The notes beneath the pieces were generated by a model that saw only the letters and a program-made list of their open reading frames with translations, was not told the DNA's origin and ran no database searches. Source: Cryobacterium psychrotolerans (GTDB lineage: Bacteria > Actinomycetota > Actinomycetes > Actinomycetales > Microbacteriaceae). Taken from it: a DNA stretch of 57,511 nt. The stretch is taken from assembly GCF_900101115.1 (NCBI RefSeq), contig NZ_FNFU01000017.1, forward strand, positions 1-57,511. Reading direction: 5' to 3'. Positions 10,363 through 19,853 of this stretch are shown here, piece by piece; positions within the stretch are counted from its first letter, which is position 1; each line of letters starts with the position of its first letter. The position numbers and the translations under genes are program-made.

Positions 10363-11250
10363 GTGGCGAGTACGCAGACTGACCGGACACGACTCCCCGG
10401 TTTTGACGAGGTACCGCTCGGCCCCACCGGGCGGCCGAAGCAGGAATTCGAGCAACCGCAACCCCTGAAGAGCCATGGCCCGGCTCGGATCATCTCGCTC
10501 TGCAACCAGAAGGGCGGCGTCGGCAAGACGACGACGACCATCAACCTGGGCGCGGCCCTCGCCGGCTACGGCCGCCGCGTGCTCGCCGTCGACTTCGACC
10601 CGCAGGGCGCCCTCTCGGCCGGCCTCGGCGTGCCCACGCACGACGTCCCCACCATCTACGACCTGCTGCTCAGCGGGTCGAAGGACCCGTCCATCGCGAT
10701 CCAGAAGACCGCGGTCGAGGGTCTGGACATCATCCCGGCCAACATCGACCTCTCCGCCGCCGAGGTGCACCTCGTCAACGAGGTCGCCCGCGAGCAGATC
10801 CTCGCCCGCGTGCTCCGCAAGGTGTCCGCCGACTACGACGTGATCCTGATCGACTGCCAGCCCTCGCTCGGCATCCTCACCGTGAACGCGCTCACCGCGA
10901 GCCACGGCGTGCTCATCCCGCTCGAGTGCGAGTTCTTCGCCCTCCGCGGCGTCGCGCTGCTGATCGAGACCATCGACAAGGTTCGCGACCGCCTCAACCC
11001 GGCGATCGAGCTCGACGGCATCCTCGCCACCATGTTCGACTCCCGCACCCTGCACTCGCGCGAGGTGCTCGAGCGGGTCGTCGACGCGTTCGGCGACCGC
11101 GTGCTCGAGACGGTCATCGGCCGTACCGTGAAGTTCCCGGATGCCAGCGTCGCCGGCGTGCCGATCACCGATTTCGCCCCGGAGCACCCGGCCGCGAAGG
11201 CTTACATGCAGGTGGCGCGGGAACTGATCGACCGTGGCGCCGTCGCCTAA
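10363..11250 (+). CDS. ParA-family partitioning ATPase
   Basis: The protein is 295 aa. The deviant Walker A motif K-G-G-V-G-K-T-T lies at about residues 50-57, after a 45-residue unstructured N-terminal extension. D-F-D-P-Q-G and the D-C-Q-P-S-L-G motif follow, as in Soj/ParA. The GTG at 10363 is chosen because GAGGA lies 7 nt upstream; an in-frame GTG at 10330 with a TACAAT box just before it is an alternative, possibly leaderless, start. No parB is adjacent. The neighbours scpA and scpB suggest this orphan ParA is the conserved one that accompanies the SMC-kleisin genes in actinobacteria. Confidence 0.92.
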   Translation: MASTQTDRTRLPGFDEVPLGPTGRPKQEFEQPQPLKSHGPARIISLCNQKGGVGKTTTTINLGAALAGYGRRVLAVDFDPQGALSAGLGVPTHDVPTIYDLLLSGSKDPSIAIQKTAVEGLDIIPANIDLSAAEVHLVNEVAREQILARVLRKVSADYDVILIDCQPSLGILTVNALTASHGVLIPLECEFFALRGVALLIETIDKVRDRLNPAIELDGILATMFDSRTLHSREVLERVVDAFGDRVLETVIGRTVKFPDASVAGVPITDFAPEHPAAKAYMQVARELIDRGAVA

Positions 11251-11381
11251 CCCGGCTCTTTCACAGGCCGGCGAGCTGGAGATTTCGAGCTGCGCGGGTG
11301 GTACGCCGTTCCGCGCGTGGCACATCTCCCGCGAAGCGGCGCACGACCCGCGCATCGATCCAAACGGGCCGGTTTGACCTC

Positions 11382-12233
11382 GTGGACGAAAAATCTCCGC
11401 GGTCGCGAATTGTCCCGGCGACAACGGCCGTCCCGCCTAACCCGGCTGCAGCGCCCGCATTCTCGGTTGCCCTCGGCAACTTCGAGGGCCCGTTCGACCT
11501 CCTGCTCTCGCTGATCGGCAAGCACGAGCTGGACATCACCGACATCTCGCTCAGCCGGGTCACCGACGAGTTCATCTCCTACCTGCGCGGGCTGGATGCC
11601 ACGGAGGAGCTCGACCAGGCCACCGAGTTCCTCGTCGTGGCGGCCACCCTTCTCGACCTCAAGGTCGCCGGGCTCCTGCCCCAGGGCGAACTCGTCGACG
11701 CCGAGGACGTCGCCCTGCTCGAGGCCCGCGACCTTCTCTTCGCCCGGCTGCTGCAGTACCGCGCGTTCAAGACCGCGTCGGCCTGGTTCCAGGGCCGGAT
11801 CGACGTGGAGTCCTCCCGGCACGTGCGCTCGGTGCGGCTCGAGGAGAAGTACCGCAAGCAGACGCCCGAACTGGTCTGGACGCTCTCCGCCGCCGACTTC
11901 GGCGCCCTCGCGGCGCTGGCCCTCACCCCACGCGAACTGCCCACCGTGGGTCTCGACCACCTGCACGCTCCGCTGGTAAGCATCCGGGAACAGGCCGCCT
12001 ACGTCGTGGCGATCCTGCGGGCGGGGGAGACGGTCTCGTTCCGGCAGCTGATCGTGGGCGCCGGGCAGAAGGGCGTCGTGATCGCCCGCTTCCTCGCCGT
12101 GCTCGAGTTGTACCGGCGCGGCGCCATCTCGTTCGACCAGCTGGAGCCGCTCGGCGAGCTGAACCTGCGCTGGAGCGCGGAGTCCTGGTCGGAAGAAACC
12201 CTCGCCAACCTCGGAGCCGACTATGACAACTGA
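11382..12233 (+). CDS. scpA: Segregation and condensation protein A
   Basis: The protein is about 283 aa. It begins with a short linker, then F-E-G-P-F-D-L-L-L-S-L-I and D-I-T-D-I-S, the classical ScpA N-terminus, and ends in a winged-helix region (V-I-A-R-F-L-A-V-L-E-L-Y). It is the kleisin subunit bridging SMC heads. The start is uncertain: GTG 11382 has no clear ribosome site and another in-frame GTG lies at 11298. The 3' end overlaps scpB by 11 nt. Confidence 0.93.
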   Translation: MDEKSPRSRIVPATTAVPPNPAAAPAFSVALGNFEGPFDLLLSLIGKHELDITDISLSRVTDEFISYLRGLDATEELDQATEFLVVAATLLDLKVAGLLPQGELVDAEDVALLEARDLLFARLLQYRAFKTASAWFQGRIDVESSRHVRSVRLEEKYRKQTPELVWTLSAADFGALAALALTPRELPTVGLDHLHAPLVSIREQAAYVVAILRAGETVSFRQLIVGAGQKGVVIARFLAVLELYRRGAISFDQLEPLGELNLRWSAESWSEETLANLGADYDN

Positions 12234-12825
12234 CACCGTGACAACCGACACCGCGCAGGCCGACACCGCGATCGACCGGCAGCTCGAGGCGATCCTCATG
12301 GTCGCCGACGAACCGCTCGGCCTGATCCACCTGGCCACGGCCGTCGACCGCCCGCTGAAAGAGGTGAGCGCGGCCGTCGCCCGCCTCGTCGCCGACTTCG
12401 ACGGCACGGGCACAGTCACGGGCGGCACGATTCGCCGCGGCTTCGAGCTGCGCGAGGTCGCCGGGGGCTGGCGCATCTACGTGCGCGCCGAATACGACGC
12501 CGTCGTCGCCGACTTCGTGCTGATCCAGAACCCCAGCCGCCTCTCCCAGGCCGCGCTCGAAACCCTGGCTGTGATCGCCTATAAGCAACCGATCAGCCGC
12601 GGCGCGGTAGCCTCAATCAGGGCAGTTAACGTGGACTCCGTCGTGCGCACCCTCCTGGGCCGCGGCCTGATCACCGAGGCCTTCACCGACAGTGAGACCG
12701 GAGCCATCAACTACGGCACCACCGACCTGCTGCTCACCCAGCTTGGAATCAACTCGCTCGACGAGTTGCCGCACATTTCGCCGTTGCTCGCCGACGGCGC
12801 AGAAGGATTCGAGGACTTGAAATGA
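12223..12825 (+). CDS. scpB: Segregation and condensation protein B
   Basis: The protein is 200 aa. Two winged-helix domains are visible. The first includes Q-L-E-A-I-L-M-V-A-D-E-P-L; the second holds the family hallmark L-A-V-I-A-Y-K-Q-P-I-S-R. It binds ScpA and SMC in chromosome condensation. It overlaps scpA upstream and the pseudouridine synthase downstream (ATGA), so all three are translationally coupled. Confidence 0.95.
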   Translation: MTTDTVTTDTAQADTAIDRQLEAILMVADEPLGLIHLATAVDRPLKEVSAAVARLVADFDGTGTVTGGTIRRGFELREVAGGWRIYVRAEYDAVVADFVLIQNPSRLSQAALETLAVIAYKQPISRGAVASIRAVNVDSVVRTLLGRGLITEAFTDSETGAINYGTTDLLLTQLGINSLDELPHISPLLADGAEGFEDLK

Positions 12826-13634
12826 CAACCGACCACGAGGGAACCCCTGATTTCGCGGGCAACCCGGATGCCGCAGCCGACGGAGTGCGCCTGCAGAAGG
12901 TCATGGCCTCCGCCGGCGTCGCCTCCCGGCGCGTCTCCGAAGACCTGATCATCTCCGGCCGGGTGCGCGTCAACGGAAAGGTCGTCACCGAGCTCGGCCG
13001 CCGCATCCACCCGGAGTCCGACCAGGTCGCCGTCGACAATGTTGCCGTGCAGCTGGACACCAGCCGCCGCTACATCATGCTGAACAAGCCCGTCGGCGTC
13101 GTCTCCTCGATGCAGGACGAGAGCGGCCGCCCCGACCTGCGCGAGTTCACTGAGCAGTTCGAGGAGCGCCTCTTCAACGTGGGCCGCCTCGACGCGCAGA
13201 CCTCCGGCCTGCTCATCCTCACCAACGATGGCGACCTGGCGCATGTGCTGGCGCATCCGTCGTTCGGCGTCTCGAAGACCTATATCGCCAAGGTCGAGGG
13301 CCGCGTCTCGGCGCAGACCATCGGCAAGCTGCAGACCGGAATCGAGCTCGACGACGGCCCGATCGCCGCCGACAAGGCCCGGATCCTCGCGAGCCCTCCC
13401 GGCGACGGCTTCAGCCTGGTCGAACTCACCCTGCACTCCGGCCGCAACCGCATCGTTCGGCGCATGCTGGAGGCCGTCGGCCACCCGGTCGTCGACCTGG
13501 TGCGCCGGCAGTTCGGGCCGCTGCACCTCGGCACGCTCCGCGCCGGCGACGTGCGCGAACTCACTAAAGTTGAACTCGGCGAGCTGCTCACCGTGTCGCG
13601 GGCCGGCGGCCGGGACGTAGCCGGCACGAAGTAA
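12822..13634 (+). CDS. Pseudouridine synthase, RsuA/RluB family
   Basis: The protein is 270 aa. An S4 domain (residues about 22-70) is followed by the catalytic domain with G-R-L-D-A-Q-T-S-G-L at about residues 120-129, whose Asp is the nucleophile. N-R-I-V-R-R-M follows. It isomerises a uridine in rRNA; in Gram-positive genomes the copy next to scpB is usually RluB, acting on 23S rRNA. The ATG overlaps the scpB stop. Confidence 0.93.
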   Translation: MTTDHEGTPDFAGNPDAAADGVRLQKVMASAGVASRRVSEDLIISGRVRVNGKVVTELGRRIHPESDQVAVDNVAVQLDTSRRYIMLNKPVGVVSSMQDESGRPDLREFTEQFEERLFNVGRLDAQTSGLLILTNDGDLAHVLAHPSFGVSKTYIAKVEGRVSAQTIGKLQTGIELDDGPIAADKARILASPPGDGFSLVELTLHSGRNRIVRRMLEAVGHPVVDLVRRQFGPLHLGTLRAGDVRELTKVELGELLTVSRAGGRDVAGTK

Positions 13635-13720
13635 CTCACCTCGTAACCAGGGTCGCCGGCCAGAGCGGCCCGGCCCCAGCAAATCGCGACGTCACACCCC
13701 GCGAAGTCAGGAGACGGCAC

Positions 13721-14803
13721 GTGGCCGAGAGTCGCCTAGTCGGGCCCGTGCGCATCGTCGGCGTCGGACTGCTCGGAACCAGCATCGGCCTGGGCCTCCG
13801 TAACCGGGGGATCGAGGTCATCCTCGCCGACGCGTCGCCGACCAACCTCAGCATCGCCGTCGACTACGGCGCCGGCCGGGCCGCCGCCGCGGGCGACGCA
13901 CCGCAGCTGGTCGTCGTCTGCGTGCCGCCGGACGTCACGGCCGAGATCGTCGCCCGCGAACTGGCATCCTTCCCCGGGGCCATCGTCACGGATGTCGCCA
14001 GCGTCAAGCTCGCCGTGCTCGACGACCTCCGCGCGAGCGGCGCCGACGTGTCCCGCTACATCGGCACCCACCCGCTCGCCGGCCGCGAACGCGGGGGACC
14101 GCTGGCCGGCCGGGCCGACCTGTTCATCGGGCGGCCCTGGGTGGTCGCCGGCCACGACGCGATCACCTACCAGCAGGCCACCGCGATCGACGACCTCATC
14201 CTCGACCTCGGCGCGACCATCGTCGAGATGACCGCGGAGGACCACGACCGCAGCGTCGCCCTGGTCTCCCACGTGCCCCAGGTCGTCTCCACGCTGATGG
14301 CCCGCCGGCTGACGGATGCCGCGGCCTCCTCGCTCAACCTCGCCGGCCAGGGCCTGCGCGATGTGACCCGGGTCGCGGCGAGCGACCCGGAGCTGTGGGT
14401 GCAGATCCTCGGCGCGAACGCGAAGCCGGTGCGCGACATCCTGCTCGCCTACCGCGACGACCTCGACCGCTTCATCGACGCCCTCGCCGACCCGGCAGCG
14501 CCCGGCGCCCGCCGCAAGCTGGCCGAGGAGCTCGCCGGCGGCAACGCCGGCGTCGCCCGGCTGCCCGGCAAGCACGGCCAGGACCGCCGCTTCGCGTCGA
14601 TGATCGTGATGGTCGACGACCGGCCAGGCCAGATCGCGCGCCTGCTCAACGACATCGGCGACCTGGGTGTGAACCTGGAGGACCTCCGCCTCGAACACTC
14701 GCCCGGCGCTCAGCTGGGCCTGGCCGAAATTTCCGTTGTCCCCGAGGCGGTCTCCCGCCTCACCGAAGAGCTGGCCGCCCGCGGCTGGCGGATTGCTGGT
14801 TAA
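13721..14803 (+). CDS. tyrA: Prephenate dehydrogenase with ACT domain
   Basis: The protein is 360 aa. It has an N-terminal NAD(P)-binding fold ([12 protein letters not shown] near residue 11). A helical dimerisation domain contains G-T-H-P-L-A-G-R-E and the catalytic-region H-V-P-Q-V. A C-terminal ACT domain (about 290-345) would allow feedback by tyrosine. It oxidatively decarboxylates prephenate to 4-hydroxyphenylpyruvate in tyrosine synthesis. The GTG start has AGGAGA 6 nt upstream (13709-13714). It is followed after 5 nt by cmk. Confidence 0.92.
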   Translation: MAESRLVGPVRIVGVGLLGTSIGLGLRNRGIEVILADASPTNLSIAVDYGAGRAAAAGDAPQLVVVCVPPDVTAEIVARELASFPGAIVTDVASVKLAVLDDLRASGADVSRYIGTHPLAGRERGGPLAGRADLFIGRPWVVAGHDAITYQQATAIDDLILDLGATIVEMTAEDHDRSVALVSHVPQVVSTLMARRLTDAAASSLNLAGQGLRDVTRVAASDPELWVQILGANAKPVRDILLAYRDDLDRFIDALADPAAPGARRKLAEELAGGNAGVARLPGKHGQDRRFASMIVMVDDRPGQIARLLNDIGDLGVNLEDLRLEHSPGAQLGLAEISVVPEAVSRLTEELAARGWRIAG

Positions 14804-14808
14804 CGTAC

Positions 14809-15501
14809 ATGGGCCGTCACGCCTTCCCCACCCTTGTCGCCATCGACGGGCCCGCCGGAAGCGGCAAGTCCAGCGTGAGTCGCGCCGTCGCCCGCAAACT
14901 CGGCTTCGCCTACCTCGACACCGGCGCCGCCTACCGGGCGCTGGCCTGGGCGATGCAGCACCGCAAGGTCGACACCAGCGACGTCGACGCGGTGATCGCG
15001 GAGCTGGCCGACTTCGACTACTCGATCGGCACCGACCCGGATGCCTCCGCCGTCACGGTCGGCGAGTCGGACGTGACCGAGGCCATCCGCGAGCCCGCCG
15101 TGTCGGCCGCGGTGAGCGCCGTCGCCCGCATCCCCGAGGTGCGCACACACCTGACCGAGCTGTTCCGGAGCATCGCCCGGGACGTGGACCGGCCCGGGAT
15201 CGTGGTCGAGGGACGGGACATCACGACCATCGTCGCGCCGGAGGCAGAGGTACGAATCCTGCTCACGGCATCCCAGGAGGCTAGAATGGGTAGGCGCTCT
15301 GCGGAATTACCGACCGAATCGGCCGATACCGTGGCGGAGGCGTTGCGATCGAGGGATCGCGCTGACTCGCAGGTTGTCGATTTTATGAGCGCCGCAGACG
15401 GTGTGACGACCGTCGATTCCACCCATCTCGACTTCGAGCAGACCGTAGACGCGGTCATCGAGGTCATCAACACACGTACCGCGAGGAACTCGCATGACTA
15501 A
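14809..15501 (+). CDS. cmk: Cytidylate kinase
   Basis: The protein is 230 aa. The P-loop G-P-A-G-S-G-K-S-S lies at about residues 14-22, with Y-L-D-T-G-A-A-Y-R and G-R-D-I-T-T-I-V motifs typical of bacterial CMP kinase. It phosphorylates (d)CMP. The ATG at 14809 lies 5 nt after tyrA; a longer upstream frame is a shadow of tyrA. The 3' end overlaps der by 8 nt. Confidence 0.96.
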   Translation: MGRHAFPTLVAIDGPAGSGKSSVSRAVARKLGFAYLDTGAAYRALAWAMQHRKVDTSDVDAVIAELADFDYSIGTDPDASAVTVGESDVTEAIREPAVSAAVSAVARIPEVRTHLTELFRSIARDVDRPGIVVEGRDITTIVAPEAEVRILLTASQEARMGRRSAELPTESADTVAEALRSRDRADSQVVDFMSAADGVTTVDSTHLDFEQTVDAVIEVINTRTARNSHD

Positions 15502-17005
15502 CAATATCGACGACGCGATCCCCGAGCTCGACAGCGAACTCGCATCCCGACTGTCCAACCTCGACGAAGACCTTGCGTCGCAGCGCGCCTCCGCGCTCCG
15601 CAGCGGCCTGGACGACTACGAGCTCGACGAGGAAGACTTCGACGTCCTCGAGACCGTCACGGATGACCCGAACGCGATCACATACCTCCCGGCCCTGCCG
15701 GTCATCGCCATCGTCGGCCGCCCGAACGTGGGCAAGTCGGCGCTGGTCAACCGCATCCTCGGCCGCCGCGAGGCCGTCGTCGAGGACACCCCCGGCGTGA
15801 CGCGTGACCGCGTCACGTACAAGGGGGATTGGAACGAACGCAAGTTCAGCCTCGTCGACACCGGCGGCTGGGAACCCGACGCCCGCGGGATCGACGCATC
15901 CGTCGCCGCCCAGGCCGAGGTCGCGATCGACCTCTGCGACCTGGTCATGTTCGTCGTCGACGCCAACGTCGGCCCCACCTCGACCGATGAGGCCGTCGTG
16001 CGGATGCTGCGCAAGTCCGGCAAGCCGGTCTTCCTCGTCGCCAACAAGGTCGACGACATTCGCCAGGAGCCAGAGGCGGCCAGCCTGTGGGCCCTCGGCC
16101 TCGGCCAGCCGTGGCCGGTGTCCGCCCTGCACGGTCGCGGCGTCGCCGACCTGCTCGACGCGATCCTCAAGGAACTCCCCGAGATCTCCAGCGTCGCCAA
16201 GCAGGAGGTCGGCGGACCTCGTCGCGTCGCGATCCTCGGCCGCCCGAACGTGGGCAAGTCGAGCCTGCTGAACAAGGTCGTCGGTGAGGAGCGCGTCGTC
16301 GTCAACGACATCGCCGGCACCACCCGCGACCCGGTCGACGAGCAGGTCGAACTCGGGGGCAAGGTGTGGCGCTTCGTCGACACCGCCGGCATCCGTCGTC
16401 GCGTGCACCTCTCGCAGGGCGCCGACTTCTACGCCTCGCTGCGCACCAGCGCCGCGCTGGAAAAGGCCGAAGTCGCCATCGTGCTGATCGACGTGACCGA
16501 GGTGATCAGCGAGCAGGACATTCGCGTGATCGACCTGGTGCTCGAATCGGGCCGCGCCCTCGTGCTCGCCTTCAACAAGTGGGACCAGCTCGACGACGAC
16601 CGTCGCCGCTACCTCGAGCGTGAGATCGAACAGGACCTGGCCCACGTGGCCTGGGCCCCGCGCGTGAACATCTCCGCCAAGACCGGCCGCCACATGGAGA
16701 AGCTCGTCCCGGCCCTCGAGCTCGCGCTCGAGTCGTGGGACACCCGCATCCCCACCGGCAAGTTCAACGCGTTCCTGGCCGAGCTCGCCGCGGCGCACCC
16801 GCACCCCGTGCGCGGCGGCAAGCAGCCGCGCATCCTGTTCGGCACGCAGGCCTCCAGCCGCCCGCCGACCTTCGTGGTGTTCACCACCGCGTTCCTCGAC
16901 CCGGGCTACCGCCGCTACATCCAGCGTCGCCTGCGCGAGATCTGGGGCTTCGAGGGAAGCCCGATCAACCTCAGCATGCGCGTGCGCGAGAAGCGCAAGC
17001 GCTAA
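15494..17005 (+). CDS. der: Ribosome-assembly GTPase Der (EngA)
   Basis: The protein is 503 aa. It carries the two tandem G domains unique to Der: G-R-P-N-V-G-K-S at about residue 75 and again at about 250. Each has the D-T-x-G G3 and N-K-x-D G4 motifs, and a C-terminal KH-like domain follows. An acidic extension of about 65 residues precedes the first G domain, common in actinobacteria. It functions in 50S subunit maturation. It is the last gene of the long + strand block. Confidence 0.97.
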   Translation: MTNNIDDAIPELDSELASRLSNLDEDLASQRASALRSGLDDYELDEEDFDVLETVTDDPNAITYLPALPVIAIVGRPNVGKSALVNRILGRREAVVEDTPGVTRDRVTYKGDWNERKFSLVDTGGWEPDARGIDASVAAQAEVAIDLCDLVMFVVDANVGPTSTDEAVVRMLRKSGKPVFLVANKVDDIRQEPEAASLWALGLGQPWPVSALHGRGVADLLDAILKELPEISSVAKQEVGGPRRVAILGRPNVGKSSLLNKVVGEERVVVNDIAGTTRDPVDEQVELGGKVWRFVDTAGIRRRVHLSQGADFYASLRTSAALEKAEVAIVLIDVTEVISEQDIRVIDLVLESGRALVLAFNKWDQLDDDRRRYLEREIEQDLAHVAWAPRVNISAKTGRHMEKLVPALELALESWDTRIPTGKFNAFLAELAAAHPHPVRGGKQPRILFGTQASSRPPTFVVFTTAFLDPGYRRYIQRRLREIWGFEGSPINLSMRVREKRKR

Positions 17006-17020
17006 GCAGTCGCTCGACAG

Positions 17021-17052
17021 AAACGCGCGCGCCCTTCGGGTCGCGCGCGTTT
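17021..17052 (+). terminator. Terminator hairpin after der
   Basis: An 11-bp stem, AAACGCGCGCG (17021-17031) with CGCGCGCGTTT (17042-17052), encloses a loop that can itself pair (CCC/GGG). It starts 15 nt after the der stop and ends in TTT, a standard high-GC intrinsic terminator. Confidence 0.85.
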
Positions 17053-17118
17053 CGCGTACCTCGCCCCGCGGGTCGAGCCTCTCGAGAGCTGGGTGGATGT
17101 CGCCCATTCCCAGCTGAC

Positions 17119-17167
17119 TTGCGGAGAAAGTACCTTCGTTGGGCAATCTAAGGTACTTTCTCCGCAA
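17119..17167. repeat. 18-bp perfect inverted repeat between convergent genes
   Basis: TTGCGGAGAAAGTACCTT (17119-17136) and its exact complement (17150-17167) flank a 13-nt loop. It is located between the der terminator and the end of the - strand symporter gene at 17217, so it could stop transcription from either side. Confidence 0.85.
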
Positions 17168-17216
17168 CTCAACTGTCAGCAACTCGACTGTCAGCGGCGG
17201 CCCGGGGAGGGCGCGA

Positions 17217-18701
17217 TCAGCGGTTCGGGGCGGGCACCGGACGCTCCGGCGCGTGCAGACGGGTCATGATCGTCGTGATGCCGGCCGGGCGTCGGTTTTT
17301 TGTCATCAGCGAGACGCCGATCATCACGGCGAAGGCCGCCGGCACGCTCCAGGCCGCGGGCTGCGCCAGCAGGTCTCCCATCGGCCCGGCCTCGGCTCCC
17401 AGCGCGCGGCTGAGCATGATCGAGCCGCCGCACAGGATGGCGCCGGCCAGCATCCCGGCGATCGCGCCGGCGTCGGTCAGGCCGCGCCACCAGATGCCGA
17501 GCAGCAGCAGCGGGCAGATCGTCGACGCGGTGAAGGCGAAGACCAGGCCCACGCTTCCGGCCAGTTGCGTCGTGTCGGTCAGCAGGGCGACGCCGAGCGG
17601 CACCAGGGAGGAGAACACCGCGGCCAGCCGGAAGCCGCGCACGCGTCCGCCGAGCATGTCCTGGCTGATCACGCCCGCGACGGAGACCACGAGCCCCGAC
17701 GTGGTCGAGAGGAACGCGGCGAAAGCCCCGGCGATGACGAGCGCCGTGAGGGCGTCGCCGGCCAGCCCGGGGATCAGCCGGCCGGGCAGCAGCAGGACCA
17801 GGGCATCCGGTGAGCCGCTGGTCGCGAGGTCGGGCATGAAGGCGCGCCCCACCACCCCGTAGAGGGTGGGGAAGAGGTAGAAGACCGACAGCAGCCCGAG
17901 CACGATCAGCGTCGTGCGCCGGGCCGACGGGCCGTCCGGGTTCGTGTAGAAGCGCACCAGCACGTGCGGCAGGCCGAGCGTGCCGAACAGCAGGGCGATC
18001 ACGAGCGAGATGTTCCGGTACGCACCGGCGGTGGGGGAGCCGACCGGTTCGGCTGCGAACGGCTCGGCGACGGCGGGAACCGTCAGCCCCGAATTGGCCA
18101 TGACGATTAGCACAAAGACGATCGGCACGGCGATCGCCGTGAGCTTGAGCCAGAACTGGAACGCCTGCACGAACGTGATCGAGCGCATCCCGCCGGTCAC
18201 GACGGTGATGCACACGACGACGGCCACGGCCACGGAGCCGACCCACGGCGGCAGCCCGGTGGCGATACGGATGGTCAGGGCGGCGCCCTGGAGCTGCGGC
18301 ACGATGTACAGCCAGCCGACGAGCACGACGAGCAGGCTGGTGATCCGCCGTGCCGCCGGGGACTCCAGGCGCGCCTCGGTGAAGTCGGGAATCGTGTACG
18401 CCCCCGAGCGCCGAAGCGGTGCGGCCACGAAGAGCAGCAGCATCAGGTAGCCGGCCGTGTAACCGATCGGGAACCAGAGCGCATCCGCCCCGGAGATCAG
18501 GATCAGCCCGGCGACGCCGAGGAAACTGGCGGCGGAGAGATATTCGCCGCCGATTGCTGAGGCGTTCCACCAGGGCCGAACCGTGCGCGAGGCGACATAG
18601 AAGTCCTCGGTGGTCCGCGAGATCCGCAGCCCGTAGAAGCCGATCAACGCGGTCACGGCGAACACCCCGATGATGGCCGCGTACCCCACACCGGCGTTCA
18701 C
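17217..18701 (-). CDS. Sodium:solute symporter (monocarboxylate type)
   Basis: The protein is 494 aa with about 13 hydrophobic segments. It belongs to the SSS family: near the N-terminus it has R-T-V-R-P-W-W-N-A-S-A-I-G-G-E-Y-L-S-A-A-S-F-L-G, the motif shared with ActP/MctC acetate and pyruvate permeases, and later L-G-L-P-H-V-L-V-R-F-Y-T. It probably imports a short monocarboxylate with a cation. It starts with GTG overlapping the stop of the upstream small membrane-protein gene, and lies in one operon with the LytS-LytTR pair. The second, divergent symporter (21610-23223) is related but not identical. The substrate is inferred from context. Confidence 0.88.
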   Translation of the reverse strand: MNAGVGYAAIIGVFAVTALIGFYGLRISRTTEDFYVASRTVRPWWNASAIGGEYLSAASFLGVAGLILISGADALWFPIGYTAGYLMLLLFVAAPLRRSGAYTIPDFTEARLESPAARRITSLLVVLVGWLYIVPQLQGAALTIRIATGLPPWVGSVAVAVVVCITVVTGGMRSITFVQAFQFWLKLTAIAVPIVFVLIVMANSGLTVPAVAEPFAAEPVGSPTAGAYRNISLVIALLFGTLGLPHVLVRFYTNPDGPSARRTTLIVLGLLSVFYLFPTLYGVVGRAFMPDLATSGSPDALVLLLPGRLIPGLAGDALTALVIAGAFAAFLSTTSGLVVSVAGVISQDMLGGRVRGFRLAAVFSSLVPLGVALLTDTTQLAGSVGLVFAFTASTICPLLLLGIWWRGLTDAGAIAGMLAGAILCGGSIMLSRALGAEAGPMGDLLAQPAAWSVPAAFAVMIGVSLMTKNRRPAGITTIMTRLHAPERPVPAPNR

Positions 18702-19093
18702 TCGTCCTCCTCGACCAGGTCGAGGTAGCGGGCCTCGTTGCGGGAGGCGGTGCGCACGTACAGCCAGGCGCTCAGCCCGATGAGCGGATAGACGCCGACT
18801 CCGAGCAGCAGCCAGACGAAGGGCACCCCGAGGAACTCCGCCCGGTTGAGGCCGGGAACCCAGGCCAGGAGCAGGGGAAAGGCCAGCAGCACCAGCAGGA
18901 AGCCGACGGCGACGACCACAGCGAGCCTGAGCTGCGAGCGGATGAGGGAGCGCACGAACACCTGGCCCACCTCGGACTGCTCCGCGACTTCACGGGCGAC
19001 CGGGTAGCCCGACGGCGCCCGGCTGGCCTGGGACCTGGGCGCGGTGACCCGCACCCGCTTCGGCGGCTGCCCGGGGGCATCCTCCCGGCTCAT
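18698..19093 (-). CDS. Small membrane protein paired with the symporter (DUF485-like)
   Basis: The protein is 131 aa. A basic, Pro/Ser-rich N-terminus of about 45 residues is followed by two transmembrane helices (about 60-80 and 90-112). A short charged cytosolic tail rich in Glu ends the protein. The topology and position directly before an SSS symporter mirror DUF485 proteins, which accompany ActP/MctC transporters, although sequence similarity to the 123-aa DUF485 gene at 21242 looks weak. Its ATG overlaps the stop of a 14-codon mini-frame. Confidence 0.78.
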   Translation of the reverse strand: MSREDAPGQPPKRVRVTAPRSQASRAPSGYPVAREVAEQSEVGQVFVRSLIRSQLRLAVVVAVGFLLVLLAFPLLLAWVPGLNRAEFLGVPFVWLLLGVGVYPLIGLSAWLYVRTASRNEARYLDLVEEDE

Positions 19094-19134
19094 CTGGCGC
19101 GGCTCATCTGGCCAGGCTCATTGGCGCGGCTCAT
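19090..19134 (-). other. 14-codon mini-ORF coupling two genes
   Basis: Reading right to left, the LytTR regulator stop overlaps an ATG (ATGA). That ATG opens a 14-codon frame (M-S-R-A-N-E-P-G-Q-M-S-R-A-R), whose TGA overlaps the ATG of the small membrane protein (ATGA). The spacer consists of near-repeats of ATGAGCCGCGCCA, as though the start region had been duplicated. It may transmit ribosomes from the regulator to the transporter genes, or may be incidental. Confidence 0.4.
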
Positions 19135-19853
19135 GTCGAGGGCCGGATGCGCGTGGCCTCGAGCTTCTCCCGGAGGGCCGGCAGGTGCCGGCGGCTGACC
19201 GGCAGTTCGGCGCCGTTCGCGGTGATCGTCGGCTGGGCGGCGCCGAGTTTCGCCTGGGTGACGTGCGTCATCGACACCAAATAGGACCGGTGGATGCGGA
19301 GGAACCCGGCCTCGGCCCACTGCTTCTCCAGCTCGGCCAGCGGCACCCGGATCAGGTAGCTCGATTCCTCGGTGTGCAGCCGGGCATAGTCGCCCTGGGC
19401 CTGCACATAGCGCACGTCGTCGCGGCGGATCATCTTCTTCATGCCGCCGAGATCCACGGTGATCACCGACGCGGGGACGGTCTCCGCGATCGCCAGCGTT
19501 TCCATCACCCGGCCGACCGAGGTGGCCAGCCGTTCGGCGCGGACGGGCTTGAGCAGGTAGTCGACGGCGGCCAGGTCGAACGCCTTCACCGCGTGGTCCT
19601 CGTCTGCGGTGACGAAGACGACGGCGGGGGAGTTGCCGGCGCGGGACACCGCGCGGGCGATGTCGAGGCCCGATAGCCCGGGCATGTGGATGTCCAGGAA
19701 CAGCGCGTCCACCCGTTCGTGGTCGAGGATGCGCAGGGCCTCCGAGCCGGACGAAGCCCGGTGGATGGTGCCGATCCTCTCGTCCTTGCCGAGCAGGAAG
19801 GCCAGCTCGTCGAGGGCGGGCGGTTCATCATCGGCGATGAGCACAGTGATCAT
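19131..19853 (-). CDS. LytTR-family response regulator
   Basis: The protein is 240 aa. An N-terminal receiver domain has the acidic pair D-D-E-P, the phospho-acceptor Asp in F-L-D-I-H-M-P-G and Lys in L-L-K-P. A C-terminal LytTR DNA-binding domain carries H-R-S-Y-L-V-S-M. It is the family of BtsR, YpdB and LytR. Its ATG overlaps the kinase stop by 4 nt, making a cognate pair. The adjoining symporters and acetyl-CoA synthetase suggest control of monocarboxylate uptake. Confidence 0.93.
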   Translation of the reverse strand: MITVLIADDEPPALDELAFLLGKDERIGTIHRASSGSEALRILDHERVDALFLDIHMPGLSGLDIARAVSRAGNSPAVVFVTADEDHAVKAFDLAAVDYLLKPVRAERLATSVGRVMETLAIAETVPASVITVDLGGMKKMIRRDDVRYVQAQGDYARLHTEESSYLIRVPLAELEKQWAEAGFLRIHRSYLVSMTHVTQAKLGAAQPTITANGAELPVSRRHLPALREKLEATRIRPST

